DNA of 64,000 bases from Chitinophaga sedimenti (GCF_023156195.1 NZ_JAKUKA010000001.1:4030001-4094000); one strand, 5' to 3'; counted from the first letter of the stretch, positions 19,743 to 29,462 are shown. Notes: generated from the sequence alone by a model not told the origin. Numbers and translations are program-made.

Positions 19743-20950
19743 TTACGATTCCAATTGTTGCAACACCCATTTCATTTCGCGGGCAATGGACTGGTCCATC
19801 TCCAGCTTTAATGAAGGGTGTAATACTTCCCAGGTATATGTTTCTATTTCGAGATGTTGTGTAAAGGGCTTGCCCACCTGCCTGGCCAGCACACGCGAAA
19901 TGTCTTCGCGGGTAGAGGTGAGTGCGCCGAAGTCAGTGCGGAACACGGGCACATGGAAGTGTGCGCGCCATTCCTCCACCTCCGGGTTTTGCGCATCGGC
20001 CAGCGCCTCCGGCAAGTCGGGGTAATGCACCAGTTTGTTGTTCGTTTGCCGGCCAATTACCTGGTGCAGGTATACTGCTTCGTTAAATGTTTTAAAATTG
20101 TCCACCACATCCGCACGCTGCGCGCCTTTACCCAACACACCTTTCAGCGCCGCACTGATCTGCACTTTACCCGTTTTTAACCCGTAAAAATGCATTCTTT
20201 CCAGCACCACCAAAGGATCCTCATACATCACCGCAAAGTGGCACACGTCGTAACACAATTGAATATGCGATTTGATGATCTTCACCGCTTCATCATCCGA
20301 TACCGAAAATTTCTCCGCGATCACGGGCACACCCATTGCCGGAGATATTGGAAATACCAGTCGATGTACTCCTTCGAATTCTCGAGCATGCCATCCGGCT
20401 CCGGCTCAATATCGAGGTGCATCAACGGGCCGCCGCTACGGTGTATGCGCACCAGTTGCTCCAACACCTGCAACATATTCAGCGTTGCGGTTTCGATCAC
20501 GTTAGACTTTTCTTCCTCGTTTTTCGCCCAGTATTTATATGAAAGCGGGTTGGTGGAAATGCCGCCCTCCATGCCCTCCGGCAGCAAAGCCGCCAGGATG
20601 CGGAAAAGGCGGATCGTGTATTGCACGCGGTCGGCGGTGGTCCAGTCCGGCGCATGCACCATATCTTTCACTTTAACATGATGAAATCCCCCGTACGGAA
20701 AGCCATTCATGGTAAATACATAACAGTCTTGTTCTTTCAGCCATTGTTTAAATTCCGAAAGGTGTTCTTCTTTCGAAAGTTCAAGGCTCGCCAAGTTAGC
20801 CAGCCGCAGGCCGATGCCAAATGGTTTATTGGGCGACACCTGCGCTTTAACGGACGGAACGTACCGCTTCAGCTGCGCAAAATGGTCCGGCCAGCTTTCG
20901 CCGGCGTGGATATTAGTACAATAGGTGAGGTGTCCATGAAACGTTTGCAT
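19743..20950 (-). CDS. eboE: EboE, metabolite traffic TIM-barrel protein (frameshifted)
   Basis: TIM-barrel protein of 402 residues after repair, matching the EboE family by its start MQTFHGHLTYCTNIHAGESW, the GIGLRLANLAS segment and the histidine/aspartate-rich barrel segments HLDIEPEPDG, CYDVCHFAVMYEDP and VFRTDFGALTSTREDI. One A is missing near 20334-20335; repair gives YLRQMGVPVIAEKF and fuses the two open frames. It lies 87 bases after eboD and 22 before eboF on the same strand, so they are probably one transcript. EboE is related to sugar-phosphate isomerase/AP-endonuclease barrels; its reaction is not established. Confidence 0.9.
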
Positions 20951-21037
20951 CTCTGTTGTTTTGCGTTCTTGTATTAAGCTAAATTGCGGCGACAGCCTCC
21001 CAGGGCATCGCGGCTAACAAACAACAAGGCAGGATGA

Positions 21038-22192
21038 TTACCAATTATCACGCAGCATGGTCATTGCCCGCTGCAACAGGTCCGTATCCATTACATGCAC
21101 TTCCTCTCCCCTGCCAATGGCCCTCAGTAAAGAAATCGTCAACTGTCCGCCGAGGTGTTCGCGGAACTCTTCCAGGCCAGCCACCACACCGGGGTTATCT
21201 TCGTCTTCATCTGCTTCCAGCAGCGGGTGGTATAACGGCAACCTTAATTGTTTCAGCAGGTTGATAATACGCAGCAACTCATCTTCACTTAACCAACCCA
21301 GCAGGAACGAATACACGCTGTCCAGTGCAATGCCGATGGATACCGCTTCGCCATGGCGAAGCTCAAAATCAGACAGCTGCTCCAGTTTGTGCGCGCTCCA
21401 GTGGCCAAAGTCCAGCGGCCGCGAACTGCCGCTCTCGAACGGATCGCCGGCGCCACCTATGTGCGCCATATGCAGGGCCGCACAACGGTAAATCAGCTGC
21501 TGCATGGCCGGCAAATCGCCCATAGACAACTTTGTTGCATTGGCTTCCATCCATTCAAAGAAACCGGCGTCTTTGATCAGCGCCACTTTCACCGCTTCCG
21601 TCATACCCGAACGCCAGTCGCGCTCGTGCAGCGTTGTCAGGAAAAAGGCATCATTAAATACGGCCACCGGTGGTGCAAACGAACCCAAAAAGTTCTTTTT
21701 GCCATGGTAGTTAATACCATTTTTCACCCCTACGCCGCTATCGTTTTGCGACAGTACGGTGGTAGGAATGCGAATATGTTTTACGCCCCGGTGCGACACT
21801 GCCGCTACGTAACCTACCAGGTCCAGCACAGAGCCGCCCCCGATACCGATCACGTAGGAGTGACGATCGATCGCGTATTTCTCCAATTCATTAATAAGCC
21901 AGTAGAATAACTGAAGGTCGTTTTTGGCCGCCTCCCCCGGCACCACCACGATATCCTGCACCAGCTCAAAATTGTCGAGCTGCTCGCAATACGCAGTGAT
22001 CTGCTCCTGCAGGTAGCCATGTTTTGCTGTAACCCCTTCATCGATAATGAAAAGCAGCTTTTTCCGGATTCCCTCGGCTGCCTGCGCCTCCAGAAAATCA
22101 GCGAATGTGCTGTTGGAAGAATCAAAAATCTTTTCTGTAAAGAATACCCTGTACTCGAATTTTACACTGAATGATTGCTGAATATAAGCCAT
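21038..22192 (-). CDS. eboD: EboD, 3-dehydroquinate synthase-like protein
   Basis: Intact 384-residue sugar-phosphate cyclase of the dehydroquinate synthase superfamily. NAD-binding GIGGGSVLDLVGYVAA, substrate-site PTTVLSQNDSGVGVKNG and GKKNFLGSF, and metal-site histidines in FGHWSAHKLEQL and ELRHGEAVSIGIALDS are all present. It sits in the ebo cluster between the inserted two-component pair and eboE, so it is assigned as EboD rather than the shikimate-pathway AroB. The start at 22192 has MAYIQQSFSVKFEYRVFFTE, as in other EboD proteins. Its product in this pathway is unknown. Confidence 0.92.
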   Translation of the reverse strand: MAYIQQSFSVKFEYRVFFTEKIFDSSNSTFADFLEAQAAEGIRKKLLFIIDEGVTAKHGYLQEQITAYCEQLDNFELVQDIVVVPGEAAKNDLQLFYWLINELEKYAIDRHSYVIGIGGGSVLDLVGYVAAVSHRGVKHIRIPTTVLSQNDSGVGVKNGINYHGKKNFLGSFAPPVAVFNDAFFLTTLHERDWRSGMTEAVKVALIKDAGFFEWMEANATKLSMGDLPAMQQLIYRCAALHMAHIGGAGDPFESGSSRPLDFGHWSAHKLEQLSDFELRHGEAVSIGIALDSVYSFLLGWLSEDELLRIINLLKQLRLPLYHPLLEADEDEDNPGVVAGLEEFREHLGGQLTISLLRAIGRGEEVHVMDTDLLQRAMTMLRDNW

Positions 22193-22307
22193 GACAATAA
22201 CTCCAACCCCTCTTTATAGGTAATTAAATGTAGGGATAAAATTACAAAAACGGGGTTGTCCGGCGTAATATTTACACCTGCGGTAAACGGAAGCTCCGGG
22301 CGGCTTT

Positions 22308-22344
22308 AAAAAAAAAAAAATAAAGGCTTGCAGACGCAAGCCTT
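22308..22344 (-). terminator. Orphan strong terminator upstream of eboD
   Basis: On the minus strand a 9-base stem (AAGGCTTGC / GCAAGCCTT, 22323-22344) with a 4-base loop is followed by TTTA and a T13 run (22308-22320). It is a canonical rho-independent terminator, but there is no minus-strand gene between it and 22859, so it may end a small RNA. Confidence 0.6.
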
Positions 22345-22399
22345 ATCCGACTTTTGATAGAGTTTGGCCTTCTATCTATATGCAGCTTCTTTTTGGGGT

Positions 22400-22531
22400 C
22401 AGGGTCAACGGATGAATTTCACCAAACTACTTGTGTATCCGGGGTTAATGGATGCTTTCGGGGTTAATGGATGCATTGGGGGTCAATGGACGCTTTGGGG
22501 CAATGGACGCTTTGGGGCAATGGACGTATTT
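22400..22531. repeat. Degenerate ~18-19-bp tandem repeat array
   Basis: Five consecutive units start at 22441, 22460, 22479, 22497 and 22514, with consensus GGGGTYAATGGAYGCTTT and lengths 17-19. A related partial unit lies at 22400-22418 (GGGTCAACGGATGAATTT). Units differ at a few positions and by one- or two-base length changes. The array is upstream of the plus-strand histidine kinase gene. Confidence 0.7.
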
Positions 22532-22859
22532 GGGGGTCGTGAATGTAAAAAATCTGTTAAAAAATGTCGTTGCTGCGGGCTGTTTTTCAATTTCTTATCG
22601 ATGAGGTCAACCTTCCTTTTTCAGCCTTCTCCAAGTATCAATTGAAGAATTACAGCAACGACATGTCAAAAATGGTGGTTGAACTGTCAGACTGTTTACC
22701 TGTCCTGTTTACGGTCCGTTTTTGTTCTTACCATATCCTTGAATGATGATGCAAAAATAAGCTGGGCGCGGTTTGCGTTTGTTAGCGGAATTACCGAATT
22801 TTACGACTCCGTATTACTACGGAGGACGATTAACGGTAACCCCATGCGCAACAGCTAAT

Positions 22860-24868
22860 ATGAAATTGCTCAATAAATCTTTTTTGTTATTTGGGTGGAT
22901 GTATCTGCCCATCCTTATTGCCAGCCACGTTCACGGGCAGTCTACACGTTATCGCGACAGCCTGCTGCGTATTATCCAGCGTAACCAGCAGGATACGGCC
23001 ATGGTCAATACTTGTTACCGCTACGCGGAAAGTCTGCCCAACGGCATGATCGACTCCGCCATGTTTTACCTGAACAAGGGACGAGCAGTGGCAAAGCAGA
23101 TCAACTACCTGAAGGGCGTGGCCGCTTACGCCTCATTATACATCCCGCACCTGCACGCCAAAGGCGATTACCAGCAGGCGCTGGCGCTTACCGAAGAAGC
23201 CCTCGCCATCTACCAGCAATTGAAAGATGAGCCCAATATGATCAAAGCCTACAACAACGTAGGCAGCGAACAGCAAAGCCTGGGCAACTTCAAAATCGCG
23301 GCCTCCAACTACCTCACGGCGCTGGAACTGGCGGAAAAACTGAAAGACAACCAGATGCGCCGCCTGCTCTATAATAACCTGTCATCCGTGTTTATGAGCC
23401 TCGACGAAACACAGCGAAGCCTCGAATACGCCAACCGCGGCTACGAACTGGCCCGGCAGCTGAACGATAAATTCAGCATGGCCTCCAGCCTCATCAACGT
23501 AGCAGCCGCGGAAGCACAACTTGGACACTACAATCAATCTTTCGAAAAATACCACGAGGTGATCGCGCTCGGCAAACAGCTGAACGATATGACCATCATC
23601 CTCGACGGACTGCTCAACCTCGCCAGCATCGATTCGGAGAAAGGACGCAACCAGCAGGCGCTGGATCTTTTTATGAAGCCCGCAATATCACCGACACGTT
23701 CCAGGCGCCTGAGCACCGCATGTACGCGCTGATGGGACTCAGCACCACGCTGCACCAGATGAAGCGTTACCAGGAAGCAGACGACTTCCTGCAGCAAACC
23801 ATCGCACTGGGCAAAGCCATCAATGCGGGATACGAACTGAGGATCACGTACAAAGTAGCAGCAGAAAACAAGGAAGCGCTGAATCAACTGGGCGCCGCAC
23901 TCGCATTCCGCAAACTCTACGAAACGCTCAACGATTCGCTGATGAGCGACGATACCCGCAAGCACGTGATGCAGCAGGAAATCATTTCGCAAACCGCCAT
24001 CAAGGATAAAGACCTGGCAGAAAAAAAACTGACGATCACGCAAAAGGAACAACAGTTACAGGCAAAAAATAAATGGCTGATCATCATCGGGCTGATCATG
24101 GCGCTGTTATTCGTGGTGGCCGGTATATTCTTCATGAAGTTCCGGTACCGTCAAAAACTGCATATCCAACGACTGCAAACCCTGCGCAAGGAAAAGGAAG
24201 TACAGCTGCTCGAGTCGTTTATCCAGGGCGAAGAGCGCGAACGTACGCGTATCTCCAAAGACCTGCACGACAGCGTAGGCGGCATGTTATCGGCCGTAAA
24301 AATGCATTTCTCCGCCATCCGCCAGGAATCGGAGTCGCTGCGCGAATCGCCCGCTTTCGGGCATGCACTCGGTCTGCTCGATGAAGCCGTGGGCGAAGTG
24401 CGCAAAACCGCGCACAACCTCATGCCGGAGATGCTCACGCGTTACGGACTGGCCGAAGCATTACAGATTTTCTGCAAAAACATCAGCCATGCGCAAACAT
24501 TGCAGATCAGTTTTTACGGCACCGGGAATATCAGGCGATTTAAGCCTAACTTTGAGCTGTCCGTTTACCGGATTGTACAGGAGTTAGTAAACAATATCAT
24601 CAAACACTCCCGCGCCACGTCAGCCCTGGTGCAGCTTAGCCAGCACGGACAACTGCTCACCATTACGGTAGAAGATAACGGAGTAGGATTTGATCAGCAA
24701 TCGACCGGCAAAAACGGCATGGGCCTCAACAGCCTGCAATCGCGCATCCGCGCGCTTAACGGCAGCCTGGAAATAGAAGCCGCCACCGGACAGGGAACCA
24801 CCGCTTATATAGAGTTTGACACCGAAAGACTGGAAGTAGAAGTAACCGAACAAAATCAACTATCATGA
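22860..24868 (+). CDS. TPR sensor histidine kinase, NarL/HisKA_3 type (frameshifted)
   Basis: Membrane sensor kinase of 669 residues after repair. The start at 22860 gives a signal-like segment (MKLLNKSFLLFGWMYLPILIASHVHG). A periplasmic region with about six tetratricopeptide repeats follows (to about 390), then a coiled coil, a membrane segment (WLIIIGLIMALLFVVAGIFF), a HisKA_3 dimerisation domain with phospho-acceptor His in RISKDLHDSVGGMLSAVK, and an HATPase domain with VEDNGVGFD and GMGLNSLQSR. One T is missing in the T5 run near 23669; repair gives DLFYEARNITDTFQ. The stop overlaps the response regulator start by 4 bases (ATGA). It lies inside the ebo cluster on the opposite strand. Confidence 0.9.
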
Positions 24869-25503
24869 AGATTAAAATCGCCATTGTAGACGACCACCTG
24901 CTGGTCATTAACGGACTTAAAACAATGCTGGCGCCTTACCAGCATATCGAGATCGTATTCGATACCCAGGACGGCAACAAACTATTGGACGAACTGGACC
25001 TGTATAAACCGGATGTAGTGCTGCTGGACATCCAGATGCCCGAAATCGACGGCATGGAATTGTGCCGCAAGGTGCACAAGGTGTCGCCGGAAACAGGCAT
25101 CATCGCCCTCACGAACTTCACCGAATCGCATTATATCAAACAAATGCTGCGCAACGGCGCCGCAGGTTACCTGCTCAAAAACACCGATCAACCCACGCTG
25201 TTAAAAGCCATTGAAACCGTGTACAATGGCCAGCAGTACCTTGACGAATCTATTAAAAGCAGCCTGCTCAACGAGATCATTACCGGTCAAAAACGTACGC
25301 CGTACGAGATTCCCCTCACCCGCCGTGAAAGTGAAATCCTGAAGTTGATTGCGGAGGAGTATACGAACCAGCAGATCGCGGAAAAGCTTTTTATCAGTCT
25401 TCGTACGGTGGAAACGCACCGACTGAATTTAACACAGAAACTGGCGGTGAAGAATACGGCCGGGTTAGTGAAGGAGGCGATGAAGCGGGGGTTATTGGAT
25501 TAA
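24865..25503 (+). CDS. LuxR/NarL family response regulator
   Basis: Intact 212-residue response regulator, partner of the kinase with which it overlaps by four bases. The receiver domain (1-120) has acidic pocket residues in IAIVDDHLLVING, phospho-acceptor Asp in PDVVLLDIQMPEIDG, and Lys in GYLLKNTD. The C-terminal LuxR helix-turn-helix (about 148-210) reads LTRRESEILKLIAEEYTNQQ and LFISLRTVETHRLNLTQKL. Its target promoters are unknown; the surrounding ebo genes are candidates by position only. Confidence 0.95.
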   Translation: MKIKIAIVDDHLLVINGLKTMLAPYQHIEIVFDTQDGNKLLDELDLYKPDVVLLDIQMPEIDGMELCRKVHKVSPETGIIALTNFTESHYIKQMLRNGAAGYLLKNTDQPTLLKAIETVYNGQQYLDESIKSSLLNEIITGQKRTPYEIPLTRRESEILKLIAEEYTNQQIAEKLFISLRTVETHRLNLTQKLAVKNTAGLVKEAMKRGLLD

Positions 25504-25511
25504 TAAAAAAA

Positions 25512-25538
25512 AGCGTTCACTATCCCATAGCGAACGCT
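25512..25538. terminator. Bidirectional terminator between response regulator and eboC
   Basis: Stem AGCGTTC-A-CTAT paired to ATAG-C-GAACGCT with a CCC loop, with T6 following on the plus strand and T8 on the minus strand. It ends the regulator transcript (stop 25503) and the eboABC transcript (stop 25564). Confidence 0.8.
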
Positions 25539-25563
25539 TTTTTATACAAGAACATCTAAACAA

Positions 25564-26493
25564 TCACGTCACCGCAAACGCCTTCCCCAGCCCGATCGAC
25601 ACCGGCAGCAACGCCAATATGATCAATCCCGGTACAACACCTGCAAACGCAGTAGCCCAAGCTGCATTCATCACGATTAACGCAATAATGCCACCTTTTA
25701 CGGACTTGCCGATATTTGGACCAGTTGGTTCTTTCATCGCTTTCAGCAACGGTTTATAAATTAAAAAGGAAAACAGCGCCACGAACGGCAACGCTTCCAC
25801 GATGCGGTGCTGCATGGCCGCTATGCCCAGTATTGTTAAACAAACGATGCCATACATCAGCGCCGCTGTTTTCAGCGGGCCGGTTTTGCCACCGTGTACT
25901 TCATCACGGCTGATCATGGTGATAGCGCCGATATAAAGTACGGGCACCAGGGCCAGCCAGCCGAATTGCAGCAGGGCATCGTCGCCGGTGATGCTCATAC
26001 CAAGCAGCAGGTTAAGGCCGCGGCAAATGCCCATATTGATCGGGCCGAGCACGTCCCGGTGTTTGCCCCATTTGTTATAAATCAACGCGGCTGCTGCCGT
26101 CAGCAGCGCCGGGAACCCCGCGGTAGGGTTTACCGTAAAAGCCGCCAGCACGCCGATAGAGAGCAGGTAAATGCCCAGTATCACCGCCTGCGTTTTGGAT
26201 ACGATGCCGCTGGGAATAGGACGCTCGGGGCGCTCGGTACTATCCAGCTGGGCGTCAAAAACATCATTAAATACCACGCCGCCACCATACAGTCCGCAGG
26301 TGGCGAGCGCCAGGCAAAGCACCGGCAGCAGCCAATCGGCCGTAAAGGTGTGCGGCACCTGCCAGAAGCCGGAGATAGCGATGCCCGCCAGGATATCGGC
26401 TACTGCTGTAACGATATTTGCAGGTCGCATCAGGCGCAGGTATCCCAATAACTTATTACCAATGTAACTCACTCCTAAATCAGGGTTTTTCAT
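25564..26493 (-). CDS. eboC: EboC, UbiA-like prenyltransferase family protein
   Basis: Intact 309-residue polytopic membrane protein with about nine hydrophobic segments. It carries the first aspartate-rich prenyl-diphosphate motif of the UbiA family (VVFNDVFDAQLDSTERPERP, matching NDxxDxxxD) and the second region ISRDEVHGGKTG. It follows eboB by 17 bases and ends the eboABC segment. In the ebo cluster it is named UbiA-like EboC; the isoprenoid acceptor is not known. The transcript ends at the hairpin at 25512-25538, so eboC here is not read through into eboD. Confidence 0.92.
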   Translation of the reverse strand: MKNPDLGVSYIGNKLLGYLRLMRPANIVTAVADILAGIAISGFWQVPHTFTADWLLPVLCLALATCGLYGGGVVFNDVFDAQLDSTERPERPIPSGIVSKTQAVILGIYLLSIGVLAAFTVNPTAGFPALLTAAAALIYNKWGKHRDVLGPINMGICRGLNLLLGMSITGDDALLQFGWLALVPVLYIGAITMISRDEVHGGKTGPLKTAALMYGIVCLTILGIAAMQHRIVEALPFVALFSFLIYKPLLKAMKEPTGPNIGKSVKGGIIALIVMNAAWATAFAGVVPGLIILALLPVSIGLGKAFAVT

Positions 26494-26510
26494 TGTTTTA
26501 ACAACATCGC

Positions 26511-27497
26511 CTACCGTATAATGGTGGCGTTTTTATCCACGCGCGGTGCCTGACCGCCACGCAGCACGCTGCTGCCATTGTACTTAAGATTCTGGTCAAT
26601 TTGTTTCACTGTCTCAAATTCACTGACGTCAATCTGCCCGCTTTGTGCGAAAGCGTCAATCGCATTCTGGTAACATACCAGTTCAATATCTTTTGTGCTG
26701 ACACCTCTTTCCAACATCAACGCCGCGGTTTTAGGCACTGCCAGCGGATCGCTGATGCCCCAGTCGGCGGCCGAGTTGATCATGATACGCTCGCTGCCAT
26801 ATTGTTTCACGATTTCCACCATCCTTTCATTTCCCATTTTGGTAAATGGATAAATGGTGAAAGCCGCCCAGAAACCACGGTCGAGCACCTCTTTCACCGT
26901 TTCCTCGTTGTTGTGGTCCACGATCACCATACCCGGGTTTAATCCGTGTTCGATGGCAATGTCCATACTGCGGGTAGTACCCTGTTTTTTATCGCGGTGT
27001 GGTGTGTGTATCTGCACCGGCAACATCGCCTCTTTCGCCAGCTCCAGCTGCGCACGGTAGTATTTATCTTCTGCCGGCGTCTGGTCATCAAAGCCGATTT
27101 CACCTACACCCACTACACCCTCTTTATAGATAAAGAGGGGAAGAATTTCCATCACCTGTTCGGCCAGGCGCTCGTTATTGGCTTCTTTCGAATTAAGGCC
27201 GATGGTGCAGTAATGTTTAATACCAAACTGCGAGGAGCGGAATCGTTCCCAGCCGATAAGACTGTTGAAGTAATCGCGGAAAGTATCGACACCGGTGCGT
27301 GGCTGGCCCAGCCAGAAGGCGGGCTCAATGATTGCTGCCACACCAGCATCCGCCATGGCCTGGTAGTCGTCAGTAGTCCGGGAGGTCATGTGCACATGCG
27401 GATCGAAGAAACGCATGCCTTTGATTTTCTCCATGAATATAGGGTTGGCGTTAATTGGCGCCAGGTCTTTTTCAGTAAGTTCGTGACTGCAACACAT
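26511..27497 (-). CDS. eboB: EboB, TatD-family metal-dependent hydrolase
   Basis: Intact 328-residue amidohydrolase-fold protein. Metal-binding residues appear in FDPHVHMTSR (HxH), GVGEIGFDDQTP (Glu), PVQIHTPHRDKK (His), MVIVDHNNEE (His) and NSAADWGISDP (Asp), the TatD pattern. The conserved N-terminal part is MRFFDPHVHM; an alternative start at the inner ATG of MEKIKGMRFF (about 27434) would remove 21 residues. It lies 39 bases after eboA and 17 before eboC. The substrate is unknown; TatD relatives are nucleases or small-molecule hydrolases. Confidence 0.92.
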   Translation of the reverse strand: MCCSHELTEKDLAPINANPIFMEKIKGMRFFDPHVHMTSRTTDDYQAMADAGVAAIIEPAFWLGQPRTGVDTFRDYFNSLIGWERFRSSQFGIKHYCTIGLNSKEANNERLAEQVMEILPLFIYKEGVVGVGEIGFDDQTPAEDKYYRAQLELAKEAMLPVQIHTPHRDKKQGTTRSMDIAIEHGLNPGMVIVDHNNEETVKEVLDRGFWAAFTIYPFTKMGNERMVEIVKQYGSERIMINSAADWGISDPLAVPKTAALMLERGVSTKDIELVCYQNAIDAFAQSGQIDVSEFETVKQIDQNLKYNGSSVLRGGQAPRVDKNATIIR

Positions 27498-27536
27498 AAT
27501 TCAAGTAGTTTCTAAGTCGTTTGCCAGGCAAACCAA

Positions 27537-28399
27537 TCAATTCAATTTCGCGGTAATTACATCCCAGTTTAAGATATCCCCGTCAATCTCTGCTTTTAAC
27601 GCGGGATCTTGCAACAACAGTTCCCGGGCCGGCGCAAAGTTGGCGTGCGCACAAGCCAGGGCGGCTGCTTCTCTTTCGATAGTCTGTTCAGAGTTCCACA
27701 CTCTTTTTATATCATTAAACGACGTTTCATTTACGAAGGGCGCCACCAGTCGCCACAACATCGGGTTCACCGTCCGGCCTGCTGCCCAGCGCTCGTGCGC
27801 GTAATCGACCAGCACAGCGGCTAAGGTAGCGTTGGCCCGTTGATCGAGACCAATGATGCGGCCCACGGGTTTGTCGGTAAAGATGGCTTTCAGTACCAGC
27901 TGGTTCCAGGCAGCTTCGCTTAAGTGCTGCGCCGGATATGGATTGTTCAGCATAATGGCTTCGAGCACGGTGCCAATGTTGGAGCGGATACCTTCTGCAG
28001 TGCGCAATGTCCATGCTTCGGGAAATGCGAGCAGCGGCAGCGCGCTGTACAATGCGGCGAGTTCGTTCATCTCCGCTGTATCGAACAAGGTTTCTATATG
28101 TTTAATGTACGCCGGTTTATCGGTAGCAGGCAATTGCAACAACCACCACACACGCGCCACCCTATCTGCCGGCCAACCTTTAATGGTAAAGCCAGTCTCC
28201 GCATCTTCCGGTGAATGATCGATTTACCAACGAATCTTGATATCGCCGAAAAGGTAAGATTATACTGCTGCATCGCCCCCGTCTGCCGCCACACTTCCTC
28301 CCGCTGACGCAGCCACTCTTCAGCCTTTGGGCCGGCTGTTGCTGTAATAGCTCCGTACAGCAGTGCACTCATTCTATCCTTATCATAAACATAATCCAT
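27537..28399 (-). CDS. eboA: EboA domain protein (frameshifted)
   Basis: First gene of the ebo cluster, 287 residues after repair: a soluble helical protein with no known catalytic motif. It is recognised by position and by segments such as EWLRQREEVW, ADRVARVWWLLQLPA, LPLLAFPEAWTLRTAEGIRSN, NNPYPAQHLSEAAWNQLVLKA and DYAHERWAAGR, which match the EboA domain. One T is missing near 28217-28218; repair gives GKSIISPEDAETGFTIKGW and merges the two frames. A 679-base gene-free region lies upstream. Function is unknown beyond membership of the cluster. Confidence 0.85.
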
Positions 28400-29078
28400 G
28401 CACGCCTTAATTTAAATTGGTCATTGAGTTAATATCCGACTAAAAACAGCCTTATCTGTACGCTTGCTAAGTTAACTTAAGTTTAGAAAAGATGGGGCAA
28501 AAAATACGTGGATAGCTCTATGGACGGACGATTGGCGGCACCCAACAGCGACCTCAACACTTCATCACATGAACGTGGGAGAAAAACTCTGATACTTTAA
28601 TAACATAGGTTATGAGGCATTCTCACGGGATCAAATCAAGATAAAAAAGTATCAACATTGGATAAATTTGGAAAAGTCTGGCGGGCAAGGGATGTGGTAT
28701 AAAATAAAAGAGAGGCACAAGTGCCTCTCCTTCCGCCATTCTAAAACCTGATTAGTAACCAGGATAATTTTAAGCCGATCTTAACCTTACGGTTAGGTCT
28801 GCTAACAATTTTAACACGGCGATTTATGTGTAAATCTCTTTGTTGGTATACTTTTGCTTGCAGTAAATATCTGAAAAACGCAGTTCACTAACTGTTGTTT
28901 GCTGATGCAATATAATCAAAAAGACAAATATCGCGCTCACCTGAACGTATCATCTCCTCAAAACAAAGTCAAATAGTCTAGTACCTCGTGCTCTAATATA
29001 GTGCAAACTTACGAATTGTTTTTATCGTTTTTACGTAAGTTTACGCCCTGTTTCAAAATTTAATATCATTCTAATCTT
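28400..29078. other. Intergenic region upstream of eboA, candidate small RNA
   Basis: No protein gene is seen in 679 bases. On the minus strand an orphan terminator at 28700-28729 follows about 280 bases of gene-free sequence that includes a small hairpin (TAACC-GTAA-GGTTA, 28782-28795). This could be a minus-strand small RNA or a remnant transcript end; no known RNA family is recognised. Confidence 0.3.
28700..28729 (-). terminator. Orphan terminator upstream of eboA
   Basis: A perfect 9-base stem (GAGAGGCAC / GTGCCTCTC) with a 2-base spacer, followed on the minus strand by TTTTATTTTA. No minus-strand gene precedes it within 28730-29078. Confidence 0.55.
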
Positions 29079-29462
29079 ATGAAGGTCTTCAACATATTTT
29101 TTACTTTAATATTTATTCTGTTCGCAGCCTTGCAATACAACGATCCTGATCCATGGTTGTGGATGCCCATCTATGGTTATGGCGCACTCATGTGCGGACT
29201 GGCGGCTACGGATCGTTATTACAGGGGCGCTTACCTGTCGGGCATCTTCCTGTACCTGGTATATGCCAGTTATCTATTTTTCACAAAAGATGGTGTGGTA
29301 GATTGGGCAACTAATCATGATGCTCAGAACATCGCCGAAACCATGAAAGCAGAGAAACCATGGATCGAAGATACCCGTGAATTTTTCGGATTGCTGATCC
29401 TTATCATCGCACTGCTCATTAACTACATTTACGCCGGTCGCCGGCAACACGCCAAAGTGTAG
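29079..29462 (+). CDS. Transmembrane 220 (TMEM220) family protein
   Basis: Intact 127-residue membrane protein with four hydrophobic segments (3-20, 25-45, 52-68 and 103-121). It has the family-typical start FNIFFTLIFILFAALQYNDPDPWLWMPIYG and the segment WIEDTREFFGLLI. This matches the TMEM220 family, widespread in bacteria and animals, with unknown function. It is followed 107 bases later by a secreted protein gene on the same strand. Confidence 0.85.
   Translation: MKVFNIFFTLIFILFAALQYNDPDPWLWMPIYGYGALMCGLAATDRYYRGAYLSGIFLYLVYASYLFFTKDGVVDWATNHDAQNIAETMKAEKPWIEDTREFFGLLILIIALLINYIYAGRRQHAKV

Larger units (their letters stand above)
22193..22859. other. Intergenic region between eboD and the sensor kinase
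   Basis: No gene is supported in these 667 bases. It contains a minus-strand terminator (22308-22344) with no gene in front of it, a 19-bp repeat array (22400-22531), and a 12-base perfect inverted repeat (22564-22575 and 22653-22664) with 77 bases between the arms. It separates the divergent eboD and histidine kinase genes. Confidence 0.5.

Noticed and set aside
21038..22192. Shikimate-pathway AroB
   Set aside because: The enzyme lies in the ebo cluster and its start and context match EboD; no other aromatic biosynthesis gene is nearby.
28740..29000. tRNA or tmRNA gene
   Set aside because: No cloverleaf, TTCRA loop or tag-peptide frame could be found on either strand.
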